From contig NZ_CP108430.1 in assembly GCF_041435335.1 (NCBI RefSeq), positions 8,466,001-8,530,000 on the forward strand: a DNA stretch of 64,000 nt, read 5' to 3'. The notes under the pieces are model-generated. The model did no database searches. It was not told where the DNA came from and saw nothing but the letters and a program-made list of their open reading frames with translations. Shown piece by piece: positions 55,166-63,280 of this stretch. A program made the translations under genes and the position numbers. Source of the stretch: Streptomyces sp. NBC_01283. GTDB lineage: Bacteria; Actinomycetota; Actinomycetes; Streptomycetales; Streptomycetaceae. Within the stretch, counting starts at the first letter, position 1, and the number at the start of each line of letters is the position of its first letter.

Positions 55166-56152
55166 GTGAACGGTGTCCCTGGAAGAACGTGGGCAGCGGC
55201 GAGGGTGGGTGTGCTCGCCCTCCTCTGGGGATCGACCTTCCTGTGGATCAAACTGGCGCTGGACGGCCTGTCTCCCGTCCAGGTCACACTCCTGCGCTGC
55301 ACTCTCGGGGCGGCCACCCTGGCGGTCCTGCTCGTCAGCACACGCAAGCGCCTTCCCCGGGGCCGCGCGACGTGGAAGCACATCTTCGTCGCCGCGTTCT
55401 TCTGCAACACCCTGCCCTTCGGGCTGTTCAGCATCGGGCAGCAGACAGTCGACTCCGGGGTGGCGGGGGCGCTGAACGCGACGACTCCGCTGTGGTCCGT
55501 CCTGATCGGCTTCGGCATCGGCACGGAACGAGGACTGCGCCCCGTACGTCTCGCCGGGCTCCTCATCGGGTTCGCGGGTACGTCGCTGATCTTCGCCCCG
55601 TGGCAGCAGTCAGGGCTGACGAGCTGGGGCGCTCTCGCGATCGTGGGGGCGGCGGCGAGCTACGCCGTCGGCTTCGCCTACATGGGGCATCACCTCGTCG
55701 GGAAGGGCATGCCCACGCTGTCGCTCTCCGCGGCCCAGCTCATGGCGGCGACGGGCCTGACGGCGCTGGCCCTGCCGGTCGGCGGCCTGGAGACGGTCCA
55801 CGTCGACCCCACGGCCCTGATCGCCGTCGTCATCCTGGGGATCTTCGCCACCGGCATCACGTTCCACCTCACCTACCGGATCATCGCGGACGAGGGCGCC
55901 ACCAACGCCGCGACCGTCGGGTACCTCCTTCCGGTGGTCTCCGTCGCGCTGGGCGCCATCGTGCTCGACGAGGCCTTCAGCTTCCGGGTGGCCGCGGGGA
56001 TGGCGGTCGTACTCGTCGGAGTGGGCATGACGCGGCGGCAGAAGCGGACCGGGACCCCGGGTTCATCCGAGGTACCCAAGGCGCAGGCGACCATGAACGC
56101 CGCGTCCGAATGCCGCCAGCGCCCGCAGGCGCATCCGGCGAGCATCGAGTAG
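55166..56152 (+). CDS. EamA-family transporter
   Basis: A 328-residue second EamA exporter, only distantly like its upstream neighbour. Ten helices; first half opens with LALLWGSTFLWIKLALDGLSPVQ and LRCTLGAATLAVLL, second half with TNAATVGYLLPVVSVALGAIVLDE. The last 30 residues are hydrophilic and resemble unselected coding sequence. A strong hairpin directly follows the stop. Substrate unknown. Confidence 0.9.
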   Translation: MNGVPGRTWAAARVGVLALLWGSTFLWIKLALDGLSPVQVTLLRCTLGAATLAVLLVSTRKRLPRGRATWKHIFVAAFFCNTLPFGLFSIGQQTVDSGVAGALNATTPLWSVLIGFGIGTERGLRPVRLAGLLIGFAGTSLIFAPWQQSGLTSWGALAIVGAAASYAVGFAYMGHHLVGKGMPTLSLSAAQLMAATGLTALALPVGGLETVHVDPTALIAVVILGIFATGITFHLTYRIIADEGATNAATVGYLLPVVSVALGAIVLDEAFSFRVAAGMAVVLVGVGMTRRQKRTGTPGSSEVPKAQATMNAASECRQRPQAHPASIE

Positions 56153-56174
56153 GCCGGGGCAGCCCTGCCCCGGC
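56153..56174 (+). terminator. Strong hairpin terminator after EamA gene
   Basis: GCCGGGGCAG and CTGCCCCGGC are perfect reverse complements around a two-base centre, starting at the first base after the TAG stop. No T-run follows, as is common in Streptomyces. Confidence 0.75.
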
Positions 56175-56236
56175 CCGCCAAGGACCGGGAACATGAATCA
56201 GCCCAGGCCTGTTCCGCTCGACCGTGGTGTCCGCCG

Positions 56237-56539
56237 ATGGCGTGGATGGCCAACCAATGGGCCCCGCGCCTCGGCGAGCGCACCTTCCCGCCCACGCTGG
56301 ACGAGCTGAGCGCCGAGTGCGCGGCGAACGGTCAACGGCGCCCCACCCCGCTGATCCTGAACTACGGCGAGGGCGACTACGCCTGCCTGCACCAGGACAT
56401 CTACGGCGACATCGTCTTCCCCCACCGGCCCGTACCCGGCCGGAACGGCTACCGCCGCCACCCCATGCGGCACGGCACGAACGCCGTGGAGTCCGGCCAC
56501 CGCAACACGCTCGGCGTGATCTTCCACAACGCCCGCTGA
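56237..56539 (+). pseudogene. Decayed 2OG-Fe(II) oxygenase fragment
   Basis: The 100-residue open frame is a broken paralogue of the 2OG oxygenase at 57173-57910. Its first 57 residues match the middle of that protein (WAPRLGE against WAARLGK, then NYGEGDYACLHQDIYGDIVFP against RYGPGDWNALHRDVFGEMLFP). It then jumps over about 50 residues and rejoins at RHPMRHGTNAVESGHRNTLGVIFHNAR against GPMRHGVSTVRSGRRHALGLVFHDAA. The N-terminal 120 residues are absent. The iron-binding HxD survives but part of the barrel is deleted, so activity is very unlikely. Confidence 0.8.
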
Positions 56540-56638
56540 CGCCGGCGCCATGTCCGAATCCCGCCAGCATGCGTGCCTGCGACACCGCACTGTTGAGGTG
56601 CAAGGAAAGCCAGGAAAAGGAAGCAGAGGGAGGTCATG

Positions 56639-57145
56639 ATGACCGTCCACACGACCATCACCAGCCCGCTCGGTGAACTGCTGCTCGTGGGTGAACCGAC
56701 ACCGGACGGCGGCGTGGCACTGACGTCACTGTCCATGCCCGGACAGAAGAACGCACCCGCCGTGCACAGCAGTTGGGCCCACGACCGCGACCGCTTCTCC
56801 GGCATCGCACGACAGCTGTCCGCCTACTTCGCCGGTGAACTCGCCTCGTTCGACATCGAGTTCACCCCGAGCGGCACGGACTTCCAGCGGCGCGTCTGGA
56901 GCGCCCTGGAGGAGATCCCGTACGGCACGTCGACCACCTACGGCGAACTCGCCGGGCGGATCGGCGTGGACCGCGGCCGGATCCAGGCCCTGGGCGCCGC
57001 GATCGGCGCGAACCCGCTGCTCCTCGTGCGCCCCTGCCACCGCGTGATCGGCGCGGACGGCTCCATGCGGGGCTACGCGGGCGGCGTGGAGCGCAAGGTC
57101 CGGCTCCTCACCCTCGAAGGCGCCCTGCAGCCCACTCTCGTCTGA
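56639..57145 (+). CDS. ogt: Methylated-DNA-[protein]-cysteine S-methyltransferase
   Basis: Removes alkyl groups from O6-alkylguanine in DNA by suicidal transfer to its own cysteine. The 168-residue protein has the active-site PCHRV (Cys near 142), the DNA-binding arginine-finger region VDRGRIQALGAAIGANP and the N-terminal domain FDIEFTPSGTDFQRRVW. Two ATGs lie in tandem; 56639 is better spaced from GAGGGAGG. It opens a repair operon with a 2OG oxygenase, an Ada-type zinc domain, an unknown protein and AlkB. Function is certain from the motif. Confidence 0.95.
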   Translation: MTVHTTITSPLGELLLVGEPTPDGGVALTSLSMPGQKNAPAVHSSWAHDRDRFSGIARQLSAYFAGELASFDIEFTPSGTDFQRRVWSALEEIPYGTSTTYGELAGRIGVDRGRIQALGAAIGANPLLLVRPCHRVIGADGSMRGYAGGVERKVRLLTLEGALQPTLV

Positions 57146-57172
57146 CCCGCACGACCACGAAGGGTCCTCATC

Positions 57173-57910
57173 ATGATCGACACCACCGCTCACCCGGCGG
57201 CCGGCCGCGTCGGCGAACGCGTCGCGGCGGGGGACTGGGACGCGCTGGCCGCCGAGCTGGACGAGCACGGCCACGCCCTCACCGGCCGGCTCCTGACTCC
57301 CGAGGCCTGCCGCGACATCGCCGCCCTGTACGACGACACCGACCGCTTCCGCTCCACCATCGACATGGCCCGCTACCGCTTCGGCTCCGGCCAGTACCGC
57401 TACTTCACCCACGACCTCCCCGATGTCGTACGGGAGTTGCGCGAGGCGTTCTACCCCCGGCTGCTGCCCATCGCCCGCGACTGGGCCGCGCGGCTCGGCA
57501 AGCCCGCCCCCTGGCCCGACAGACTGGGGGAGTGGGTGGAGATGTGCCATGCGGCCGGGCAGGCCAAGTCCGCGCAGATCCTGCTCCGTTACGGACCCGG
57601 CGACTGGAACGCCCTGCACCGCGACGTCTTCGGTGAGATGCTCTTCCCGCTCCAGGTCGTCGTCGGACTCGACGCCCCGGGAGCCGATTTCACCGGCGGC
57701 GAGTTCATCATGACCGAGCAGCGTCCCCGCGCCCAGTCCCGCGGATCGTCCACGACCCTGCCGCAGGGGCACGGGCTGGTCTTCACGACCCGCGACCGGC
57801 CCGTCGCCTCGAAGCGCGGCTGGTCGACCGGGCCGATGCGGCACGGCGTGAGCACCGTCCGCTCCGGACGCCGGCACGCACTGGGCCTGGTCTTCCACGA
57901 CGCGGCGTGA
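57173..57910 (+). CDS. 2OG-Fe(II) oxygenase in alkylation-repair operon
   Basis: A 245-residue non-heme iron dioxygenase. Iron ligands are visible as LHRDVFG (HxD) and the distal histidine of GPMRHGVSTVRSGRRHALGL, with arginines for 2-oxoglutarate nearby. It is not AlkB-like in sequence but shares the operon with ogt and alkB, so it probably acts on alkylated nucleic acid or on a related damage product. It starts 28 bp after ogt and overlaps the Ada-type gene by GTGA. A partial, decayed copy lies upstream of ogt. Confidence 0.85.
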   Translation: MIDTTAHPAAGRVGERVAAGDWDALAAELDEHGHALTGRLLTPEACRDIAALYDDTDRFRSTIDMARYRFGSGQYRYFTHDLPDVVRELREAFYPRLLPIARDWAARLGKPAPWPDRLGEWVEMCHAAGQAKSAQILLRYGPGDWNALHRDVFGEMLFPLQVVVGLDAPGADFTGGEFIMTEQRPRAQSRGSSTTLPQGHGLVFTTRDRPVASKRGWSTGPMRHGVSTVRSGRRHALGLVFHDAA

Positions 57911-58212
57911 ACCCCTCCCGGGCAAGCGGCGAGCCGGGCCCGCGTACGTACACCTTGTGCGGCCCGGACGGGAAGCCGTACCCCAGCGGCATACCCGGCA
58001 CCCTGGGCGGGCACCGCCGAGGGCGCCTGTACGGCCGCCTCGACTGCCCCTCCGCCCTGCGGGCCGTCGCCCGCGGCCCCTACGCCACCCACCGGGTGTT
58101 CTTCCCCGACGAGGCCACCGCGATCGCGGCCGGATACCGCCCCTGTGCGGTCTGTCTGCCCGCTCAGTACGCTCGCTGGAAAGCAGACCCAGAAAGCACC
58201 GGCACACCATGA
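57907..58212 (+). CDS. Stand-alone Ada-type metal-binding domain protein
   Basis: A 101-residue protein corresponding to the N-terminal zinc domain of Ada. It aligns through GRLYGRLDCPSA ... HRVFFPDEATAIAAGYRPCAVC. In Ada four cysteines bind zinc and the first (Cys38 of E. coli) accepts methyl groups from DNA phosphotriesters; here the aligned position is Gly (LYGRLDC against FCRPSC), leaving three conserved cysteines plus one further upstream (TLCGPDG). It may therefore bind metal and DNA without methyl transfer. Overlaps both neighbours (GTGA before, ATGA after). Confidence 0.8.
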   Translation: MNPSRASGEPGPRTYTLCGPDGKPYPSGIPGTLGGHRRGRLYGRLDCPSALRAVARGPYATHRVFFPDEATAIAAGYRPCAVCLPAQYARWKADPESTGTP

Positions 58213-58772
58213 GCATCCTGAAGGAGCGGGAGTCCTCCCGCTCACCCCTCATCGGCGCCGCCGAGCTGGCCGCCCACGCGGACCTGCCCGCGCCCGCCGC
58301 CCACACCGAAGCCGAACTCGCCGCTCTCATCCGCCTGTTGACCCTCCCGAAGGCGCGGATCGAGACCGTCACCGTCGGCCACAGCCGCGACGCCGCCTCC
58401 CGGGCCGCCGCCGAAGCCTTCGCCACCGCGTGGACGGCCCGCGGCGGCACGGTCCTCGCCACGGTGAGCTGGCCCGAGACCGCCGCGTCCTGGCTGCGCC
58501 CCGCGCACCGGCTCACCGCGGAAATCCCCGACGCCTGGGTACTGGCCGCGGCCCCCCTCGGGTTCGCCCAGCTGGCCCGCCGCCTGCGCCACTCCACCGA
58601 CTGGGACCCGGCCCGCAGCTACGCCTTCGCCTCCCTGCACGACTCCCGGGTCCCCGCCCTCGCCGGGGACGACGTCCTGCACGGCCTGCGCGGCGCCACC
58701 GCCTACGGCGCCACCTGGGACGTACGCCACCGCTGGGTCACCACGCGGCTGCCCGCCGAGGTGACCCCGTGA
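58209..58772 (+). CDS. Unknown protein in alkylation-repair operon
   Basis: I do not recognise a domain with confidence. The 187-residue soluble protein has alternating hydrophobic strands and helices (IETVTVGHSRDAASRAAAEAF, GGTVLATVSWPETAASW, DAWVLAAAPLGFAQLARRL, SYAFASLHDSRVPALAG) that suggest a Rossmann-like or periplasmic-binding-like alpha/beta fold, without a signal peptide. Start and stop overlap the neighbouring genes by four bases each, so it is translated with the Ada-type protein and AlkB and should share their task. Confidence 0.75.
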   Translation: MSILKERESSRSPLIGAAELAAHADLPAPAAHTEAELAALIRLLTLPKARIETVTVGHSRDAASRAAAEAFATAWTARGGTVLATVSWPETAASWLRPAHRLTAEIPDAWVLAAAPLGFAQLARRLRHSTDWDPARSYAFASLHDSRVPALAGDDVLHGLRGATAYGATWDVRHRWVTTRLPAEVTP

Positions 58773-59470
58773 GCGCCCTGATCCCGCGGCCCACCACGGA
58801 GATCGCCCCCGGAGCGGTGCACGTGCCGCAGTGGCTCACCCTGGATCAGCAGCGCGAACTCGTCACGGCGTGCCGTGCGTGGGCCACCGGCCCCGTGCCG
58901 ATCCGCCACACCGAGCTGCCGCGCGGCGGGGTGATGTCCGTGCAGACGGTGTGCGTGGGCTGGCACTGGCAGCCGTACCGCTACACGCGGACCGCCGACG
59001 ACGTGAACGGCCGACGCGTCGCGGAGTTCCCGGACTGGCTGGTCGAGCTGGGCCGCCGGGCGCTCACGGCGGCGTACGGCGACGCGTCGGGCGCGGCCGA
59101 CCGCACCCCGGACACCTACACCCCGGACACCTACACCCCGGACACCTACACCCCGGACACGGCGCTGATCAACTTCTATGACGGGCAGGCCAGGATGGGC
59201 ATGCACCAGGACAAGGACGAGCGGTCGTCGGCCCCGGTGGTGTCCCTGTCCATCGGCGACACCTGCGTCTTCCGCGTGGGCAACACGGAGACCCGCACCA
59301 AGCCCTACACCGACATCGAACTGGCCTCGGGCGACCTGTTCGTCTTCGGCGGCCCCTCGCGCTACGTCTTCCACGGCGTGCCCAAGGTCCACGAGGGCAC
59401 CGCTGACCCCGCCACCGGACTGACCTCGGGCCGCCTGAACATCACGATGCGGGTCACCGGCCTGCGGTGA
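58769..59470 (+). CDS. alkB: AlkB-type DNA/RNA demethylase
   Basis: A 2-oxoglutarate/Fe(II) dioxygenase that oxidatively removes methyl groups from 1-methyladenine and 3-methylcytosine. The 233-residue protein has the AlkB sequence INFYDGQARMGMHQDKDE with the HxD iron ligands, the distal histidine in RYVFHGV and the arginine block RLNITMRVTG. Immediately before LINFYD lies an in-frame TPDTY repeat encoded by a 15-bp tandem repeat (59105-59160). The GTG start overlaps the preceding stop; the long open frame upstream is not part of this gene. Last gene of the repair operon, convergent with the Sua5-type gene 10 bp away. Confidence 0.93.
   Translation: MSALIPRPTTEIAPGAVHVPQWLTLDQQRELVTACRAWATGPVPIRHTELPRGGVMSVQTVCVGWHWQPYRYTRTADDVNGRRVAEFPDWLVELGRRALTAAYGDASGAADRTPDTYTPDTYTPDTYTPDTALINFYDGQARMGMHQDKDERSSAPVVSLSIGDTCVFRVGNTETRTKPYTDIELASGDLFVFGGPSRYVFHGVPKVHEGTADPATGLTSGRLNITMRVTGLR
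59105..59160 (+). repeat. 15-bp tandem repeat inside alkB (3.7 perfect copies)
   Basis: The unit ACCCCGGACACCTAC is repeated three times exactly (59105-59119, 59120-59134, 59135-59149) plus 11 bases of a fourth. In frame it encodes TPDTY units. Being a multiple of three, copy-number change would keep the frame. Confidence 0.93.
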
Positions 59471-59480
59471 CCCGGAGCGG

Positions 59481-60101
59481 CTACTCGAACCGCGAGGTGT
59501 CGCCCGCGCCGCGGCGCACGATCTCGGCCTCGCCGTCGGAGAAGTCGATGACCGTGGTCGGGCTCGTGCCGCAGTCGCCCGAGTCGACGACGGCGTCCAC
59601 GACGTGGTCGAGGCGTTCCTTGATCTCCCAGCCCTGGGTGAGCGGCTCCTCCTCGTCGGGCAGGAGCAGGGTGCTGGAGAGCAGCGGCTCACCGAGCTCG
59701 GTGAGCAGGGCCTGCGTGACGACATGGTCGGGAATCCGGACGCCGACCGTCTTCTTCTTGGGGTGCAGGAGCTGGCGCGGCACCTCCTTCGTCGCGGGCA
59801 GGATGAAGGTGTAGCTGCCCGGCGTCGCCGCCTTGATCGCACGGAACACGTCGTTGTCGACGTGCACGAACTGACCCAGCTGCGCGAAGTTCTGGCACAC
59901 CAGGGTGAAGTGGTGGCGATCGTCGAGGTTCCGGATCTTGCGGATCCGGTCCAGGCCGTCACGGTTGCCCAGCTGGCATCCGAGCGCGAAACAGGAGTCC
60001 GTCGGATACGCGATCAGCGCACCGGACCGGATGCTGTCGGCCACGGTGCTGATGCTGCGCGACTGGGGGTTGTCGGGGTGCACGTCAAAATACTTCGCCA
60101 T
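59481..60101 (-). CDS. Sua5/YciO/YrdC-family protein
   Basis: A 206-residue protein of the L-threonylcarbamoyladenylate synthase superfamily, closest in length and pattern to YciO. Typical blocks are IAYPTDSCFALGCQLGN, the KIRNLDDRHHFTLVCQN segment (the KxR-S-P-P-like nucleotide site region), TFILPATKEVPRQL and GVRIPDH. YrdC/Sua5 make the tRNA t6A precursor; YciO proteins are related, and their exact role is less settled. It may be the paralogue rather than the essential enzyme. Convergent with alkB. Confidence 0.87.
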   Translation of the reverse strand: MAKYFDVHPDNPQSRSISTVADSIRSGALIAYPTDSCFALGCQLGNRDGLDRIRKIRNLDDRHHFTLVCQNFAQLGQFVHVDNDVFRAIKAATPGSYTFILPATKEVPRQLLHPKKKTVGVRIPDHVVTQALLTELGEPLLSSTLLLPDEEEPLTQGWEIKERLDHVVDAVVDSGDCGTSPTTVIDFSDGEAEIVRRGAGDTSRFE

Positions 60102-60167
60102 CCGGCGAGCGTACGTGATCGCATCAGGAGTCCCTGGCTTACCGGCGGCTTCTCGGCGGACCCGGCC

Positions 60168-60926
60168 TCACTCGTCGTCGACGACCGAGATCAGCGCGAG
60201 AGTGATGTTGTCGGGGCCGCCGGCGTCGATGGCGGCCTTCCACAGTTCGAAGACCGCCCGGCCGCTGTCGTGGGCCGTGAGCAGCTCGTTCAGCGTGTCC
60301 TCGGGCACGGGATCGGTCAGGCCGTCGGAACACACCAGGAAACGTTCACCCCCGACGAGCGGCAACGTGCTGACGTGTGGGGTGATCGCGCTGAACCGGA
60401 GCGCACCGCCCAGCGCCTGGGTGACGATCGACGTGGTGCGCCGGCCGGGCGCGGGCGGCGGGCTGTCGTCGACGCTCACCTGGCGGAGCGCGCCGTCTTC
60501 GCGGCCGAGGCTCACGTCGAGCACGCGGCTGTCGCCGACGTTGAACACGACCAGCTCTTTCCCCAGGAGGACAACACCCGCGACCGTCGTCCCCATGGTC
60601 GTCAGCTCCGGATCGCGCTCGGCAGCCGCGTACACGGCGTGATTGCAGGCGATCAGTGCGTCATGAACGGCCTGCTCGCCGTCCAGCGACGGCCCGATGG
60701 CCGCAAGCTGCCGCACGACCAGGCCGCTGGCCACCTCGCCGCCCGGCTGGCCGCCGATGCCGTCGGCGACCGCGACGACCAGGGGGTTGCCGAGCGGGAA
60801 CCCCAGGGTCTGCGGGTTCTCGGTCATCGTCCCGCACAGCGTCCATGGGCCGACGGCCAGGCTGTCCTCGTTGTGATCGCGTACGAGCCCAGGGTGGCTC
60901 AGAGCGGTGACAGTGATGTACGGCAT
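60168..60926 (-). CDS. PP2C-family serine/threonine phosphatase
   Basis: A 252-residue soluble phosphatase of the PPM/PP2C (PstP-like) type. Metal-binding and catalytic blocks are present: RDHNEDSL, VADGIGGQPGGEVAS, FNVGDSRVL, LVCSDGLTD and GGPDNITLALI. It would reverse Hanks-type Ser/Thr kinase signalling in the cytoplasm; no kinase lies beside it. The ATG at 60926 has GGAGAGGGGG upstream; the frame extends seven residues further without support. Divergent from the AraC gene across a 177-bp gap in which I see no distinctive site. Confidence 0.92.
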   Translation of the reverse strand: MPYITVTALSHPGLVRDHNEDSLAVGPWTLCGTMTENPQTLGFPLGNPLVVAVADGIGGQPGGEVASGLVVRQLAAIGPSLDGEQAVHDALIACNHAVYAAAERDPELTTMGTTVAGVVLLGKELVVFNVGDSRVLDVSLGREDGALRQVSVDDSPPPAPGRRTTSIVTQALGGALRFSAITPHVSTLPLVGGERFLVCSDGLTDPVPEDTLNELLTAHDSGRAVFELWKAAIDAGGPDNITLALISVVDDE

Positions 60927-61103
60927 CCGTGGACCCCCTCTCCGCAACGGCAGGCGTGTTCCGCACCCCCATTGTCACGCCGGGAGCCGCTCCCGGCTCA
61001 GTGGCGGACCGTGGCCGACCTCTGCCCGCCGGTGACGGGGCGTGCCATGGTGGGGGAGCCAGCTGGTCTGGACCAGCTATCGGTCGTGGTGAGGAGCGTA
61101 CGC

Positions 61104-62060
61104 ATGCGCGGCACAACGGTCTTGCCCGGAGAGGGGAACAGCGGATTACCCGGCGAGGAAGGGATGCCGACGCACCGCCTGGAAGTGCCGATGCCCAACG
61201 CGCTGCCGTTCGCCATCGGCACCTTCGACACCATCGGGCCGATGTCGCGTGCGGCGTTCCCGCACCGGCACACCTTCCACGAGATCGTCCACGTCACGGG
61301 CGGCACCGGCAGGCACGTCGTCGACCTGGCCGGGTTCGCCCTGCGGCCGCCGAACCTCTTCTTCATCGCCCCCGGCCAGGTCCACCACTGGGAGAACGTC
61401 ACCGGCCTGGAGGGAAGCGTCATCCTCTTCACCGACGACTTCCTCCTGGACCACCCCGCCGACCGCCACGCACTGCGCGGGCTCGGTCGGCGCTCCTGGC
61501 TCGAACTCCGCGACGAGACCGCCGACGGGACCTCGCGCCTCGTCGCCGAGCTGGACGGTGAGTACCGTGCCGGGGCCGACGGATTCCATAGCGTGCTGCG
61601 GGCCCTGCTGCACGTACTCGTGGTCCGCGCGGCGCGGCTGCCCGCACACCGTCCGGACGCCGTCACACCGGCCCCGCACACCCGGCCCGGCTCCGTCGCC
61701 GCCGCATTCGTGGCCCTGCTCGGCGCCCCGGAGGGCCCTCTCTGGTCCGTGCGCGAGAGCGCGCGACACCTCGGCGTCTCCGAGAGCTACCTCAGCGAGG
61801 CGGTGAAGACGTCCACCGGCCGCACGCCCGGCGAACTGATCCGGCAGGCCCGCGTGCACGAGGCCAAACGCCTTTTGCTGAGAACGGAGTTGTCGGTCCG
61901 TCAGGTCGCGGGCCGGATCGGCTTCGGTGACGCCGCCTACTTCTGCCGCTTCTTCCGCCGCGAGACCGGCGCGAGCCCCGGGGACTTCCGGCGCGGCCGC
62001 GGCGATATTCACCACGACCACCGACTTGAGTCCATCGCCCGCGCTCAGCCGTCCGCATAG
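61104..62060 (+). CDS. AraC-family transcriptional regulator
   Basis: A 318-residue regulator with an N-terminal cupin (FPHRHTFHEIVHVTGGTGRHVVDLAGF) and a C-terminal double helix-turn-helix (HLGVSESYLSEAVKTSTGRTPGELIRQARVHEAKRLL ... GFGDAAYFCRFFRRETG). ATG 61104 has GAGGAG seven bases before it; ATG 61164 is an alternative that would drop 20 residues, including a TTA codon at 61146-61148. The frame is open far upstream but antisense to the PP2C gene and not coding. It likely controls the dioxygenase-like gene 46 bp downstream. Confidence 0.9.
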   Translation: MRGTTVLPGEGNSGLPGEEGMPTHRLEVPMPNALPFAIGTFDTIGPMSRAAFPHRHTFHEIVHVTGGTGRHVVDLAGFALRPPNLFFIAPGQVHHWENVTGLEGSVILFTDDFLLDHPADRHALRGLGRRSWLELRDETADGTSRLVAELDGEYRAGADGFHSVLRALLHVLVVRAARLPAHRPDAVTPAPHTRPGSVAAAFVALLGAPEGPLWSVRESARHLGVSESYLSEAVKTSTGRTPGELIRQARVHEAKRLLLRTELSVRQVAGRIGFGDAAYFCRFFRRETGASPGDFRRGRGDIHHDHRLESIARAQPSA

Positions 62061-62106
62061 CTTCGGAGCCGATCCGGAACCCACCCCACCCCCCTCAGGA
62101 GGAGCG

Positions 62107-62802
62107 ATGGAGCGCGAGATCGGCACGACCGGAGACGGCATAGGAGACGGCGGCGGGACCGATGAGCCGAAGGGATCCCACGGCGGCGGCCCCAGCCGCA
62201 AGACCGTCCTGAGAGCGGCCGCCGCGGTGGGCATGTCCCTGCCCGTGGCCTTCATGGGCGTCCCCGCACTGGCCCGCACCGCCGGCGAGCGGGGCGTGCT
62301 GCCGGAGGCGACCCCGGCCTGCGACGACGGCGACGACCCGACACCCCCGCAGATGGAGGGGCCGTACTTCAAACCCAACTCGCCCCAGCGCACCTCGCTC
62401 CTCCAGCCCGGCACCCCGGGCGTACGGCTCACCGTCACCGGCTACGTCTTCGGGCGCGCCTGCCGGCCGGTCTCCCGGGTCCTGATGGACTTCTGGCAGG
62501 CCGACACCTACGGGACGTACGACAACACGGGGTACCGCTTCCGGGGCCACCAGTTCACCGACGCGAACGGCGCGTTCAAACTCACCACGATCGTGCCCGG
62601 CCTCTACCCGGGCCGCACGCGGCACCTGCACGTCAAGGTGCAGGCCCCGGGACGCCCGGTGCTCACGACCCAGCTGTACTTCCCCGGAGAGCCGCGCAAC
62701 AACACGGACCCGATCTTCGACGCCCGGCTGCTCATGAACGTACGCACCGTCGGAAACGCGAAGGAGGCCGACTTCGACTTCGTCCTGAACGTGCCGCAGT
62801 AG
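62107..62802 (+). CDS. Secreted intradiol ring-cleavage dioxygenase-like protein
   Basis: A 231-residue protein of the intradiol (protocatechuate/catechol) dioxygenase fold. Visible parts are EGPYFKPNSPQRTSL, MDFWQADTYGTYDN with tyrosine ligands, and RTRHLHVKVQAPG with the histidine pair, then TQLYFPGEPRNNTDPIF. A glycine-rich leader and SRKTVLRAAAAVGMSLPVAF form a Tat-like signal (SRK rather than SRR), so it is probably exported; extracellular intradiol enzymes of this kind occur in Streptomyces. AGGAGGAG precedes the ATG. Substrate unknown. Confidence 0.87.
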   Translation: MEREIGTTGDGIGDGGGTDEPKGSHGGGPSRKTVLRAAAAVGMSLPVAFMGVPALARTAGERGVLPEATPACDDGDDPTPPQMEGPYFKPNSPQRTSLLQPGTPGVRLTVTGYVFGRACRPVSRVLMDFWQADTYGTYDNTGYRFRGHQFTDANGAFKLTTIVPGLYPGRTRHLHVKVQAPGRPVLTTQLYFPGEPRNNTDPIFDARLLMNVRTVGNAKEADFDFVLNVPQ

Positions 62803-62814
62803 GCACGGCGCTTT

Positions 62815-63280
62815 TCAGTCGCGTCGGACCGTGCCCTGGGGGAGGACCCCGGCCCCGGCGAACACGTAGGCCGGGAGGCTCTCGTCCTCCTCCGCCGTCC
62901 GGAGCCGCTGTTGGCCGACCCGGGTCAGTTGGTGCCGGGACCCTGGTCACCAGACCCAGGTCGGCGAGCCGGCCGCCGATCTCCGCCACCTCAGGGGACT
63001 TCCGGAGGTCGGCGCACACGGACGCCGTGCTGTGGCTGCTCGGGCACGCCATGACCAGGGCGCGCTCGACCAGCTGCTCCGGCAACTCCACGTCCACGGC
63101 GTCCACGGCGTGTATGCGTGTGGCCCTGAGCCTGACCAGTTCGCGCTCGGCAAGCGCGATCACCACGCACTCCACCACGCGCCGCGGCCCACCCGCCAGA
63201 TAGGCGACCTCGTACAGGCCAAGTGCCGTTCGCTTACCCGCCGTTGTCGTCGTCGTGGCCCGCTCGAAGTGCATCCGCAT
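62815..63280 (-). pseudogene. TIGR04222-like gene with a +1 frameshift
   Basis: From ATG 63280 the frame encodes a TIGR04222-type start (ALGLYEVAYLAGGPRRVVECVVIALAEREL) and runs well to ADLGLVTR near 62945. After that the same frame turns into low-complexity Pro/Arg/Gly sequence running into the dioxygenase gene. One base later, the shifted frame gives RHQLTRVGQQRLRTAEEDE, SLPAYVFAGAGVLP and a stop at 62815-62817, exactly 12 bp from the convergent dioxygenase stop. A single-base indel (or assembly error) around 62935-62960 explains both. Function of the family is unknown. Confidence 0.7.

Noticed and set aside
59604..61103. Upstream half of a very long frame ending in the AraC regulator
   Set aside because: It is antisense to the Sua5-type and PP2C genes, which have clear motifs; the AraC fold begins only after 61104.
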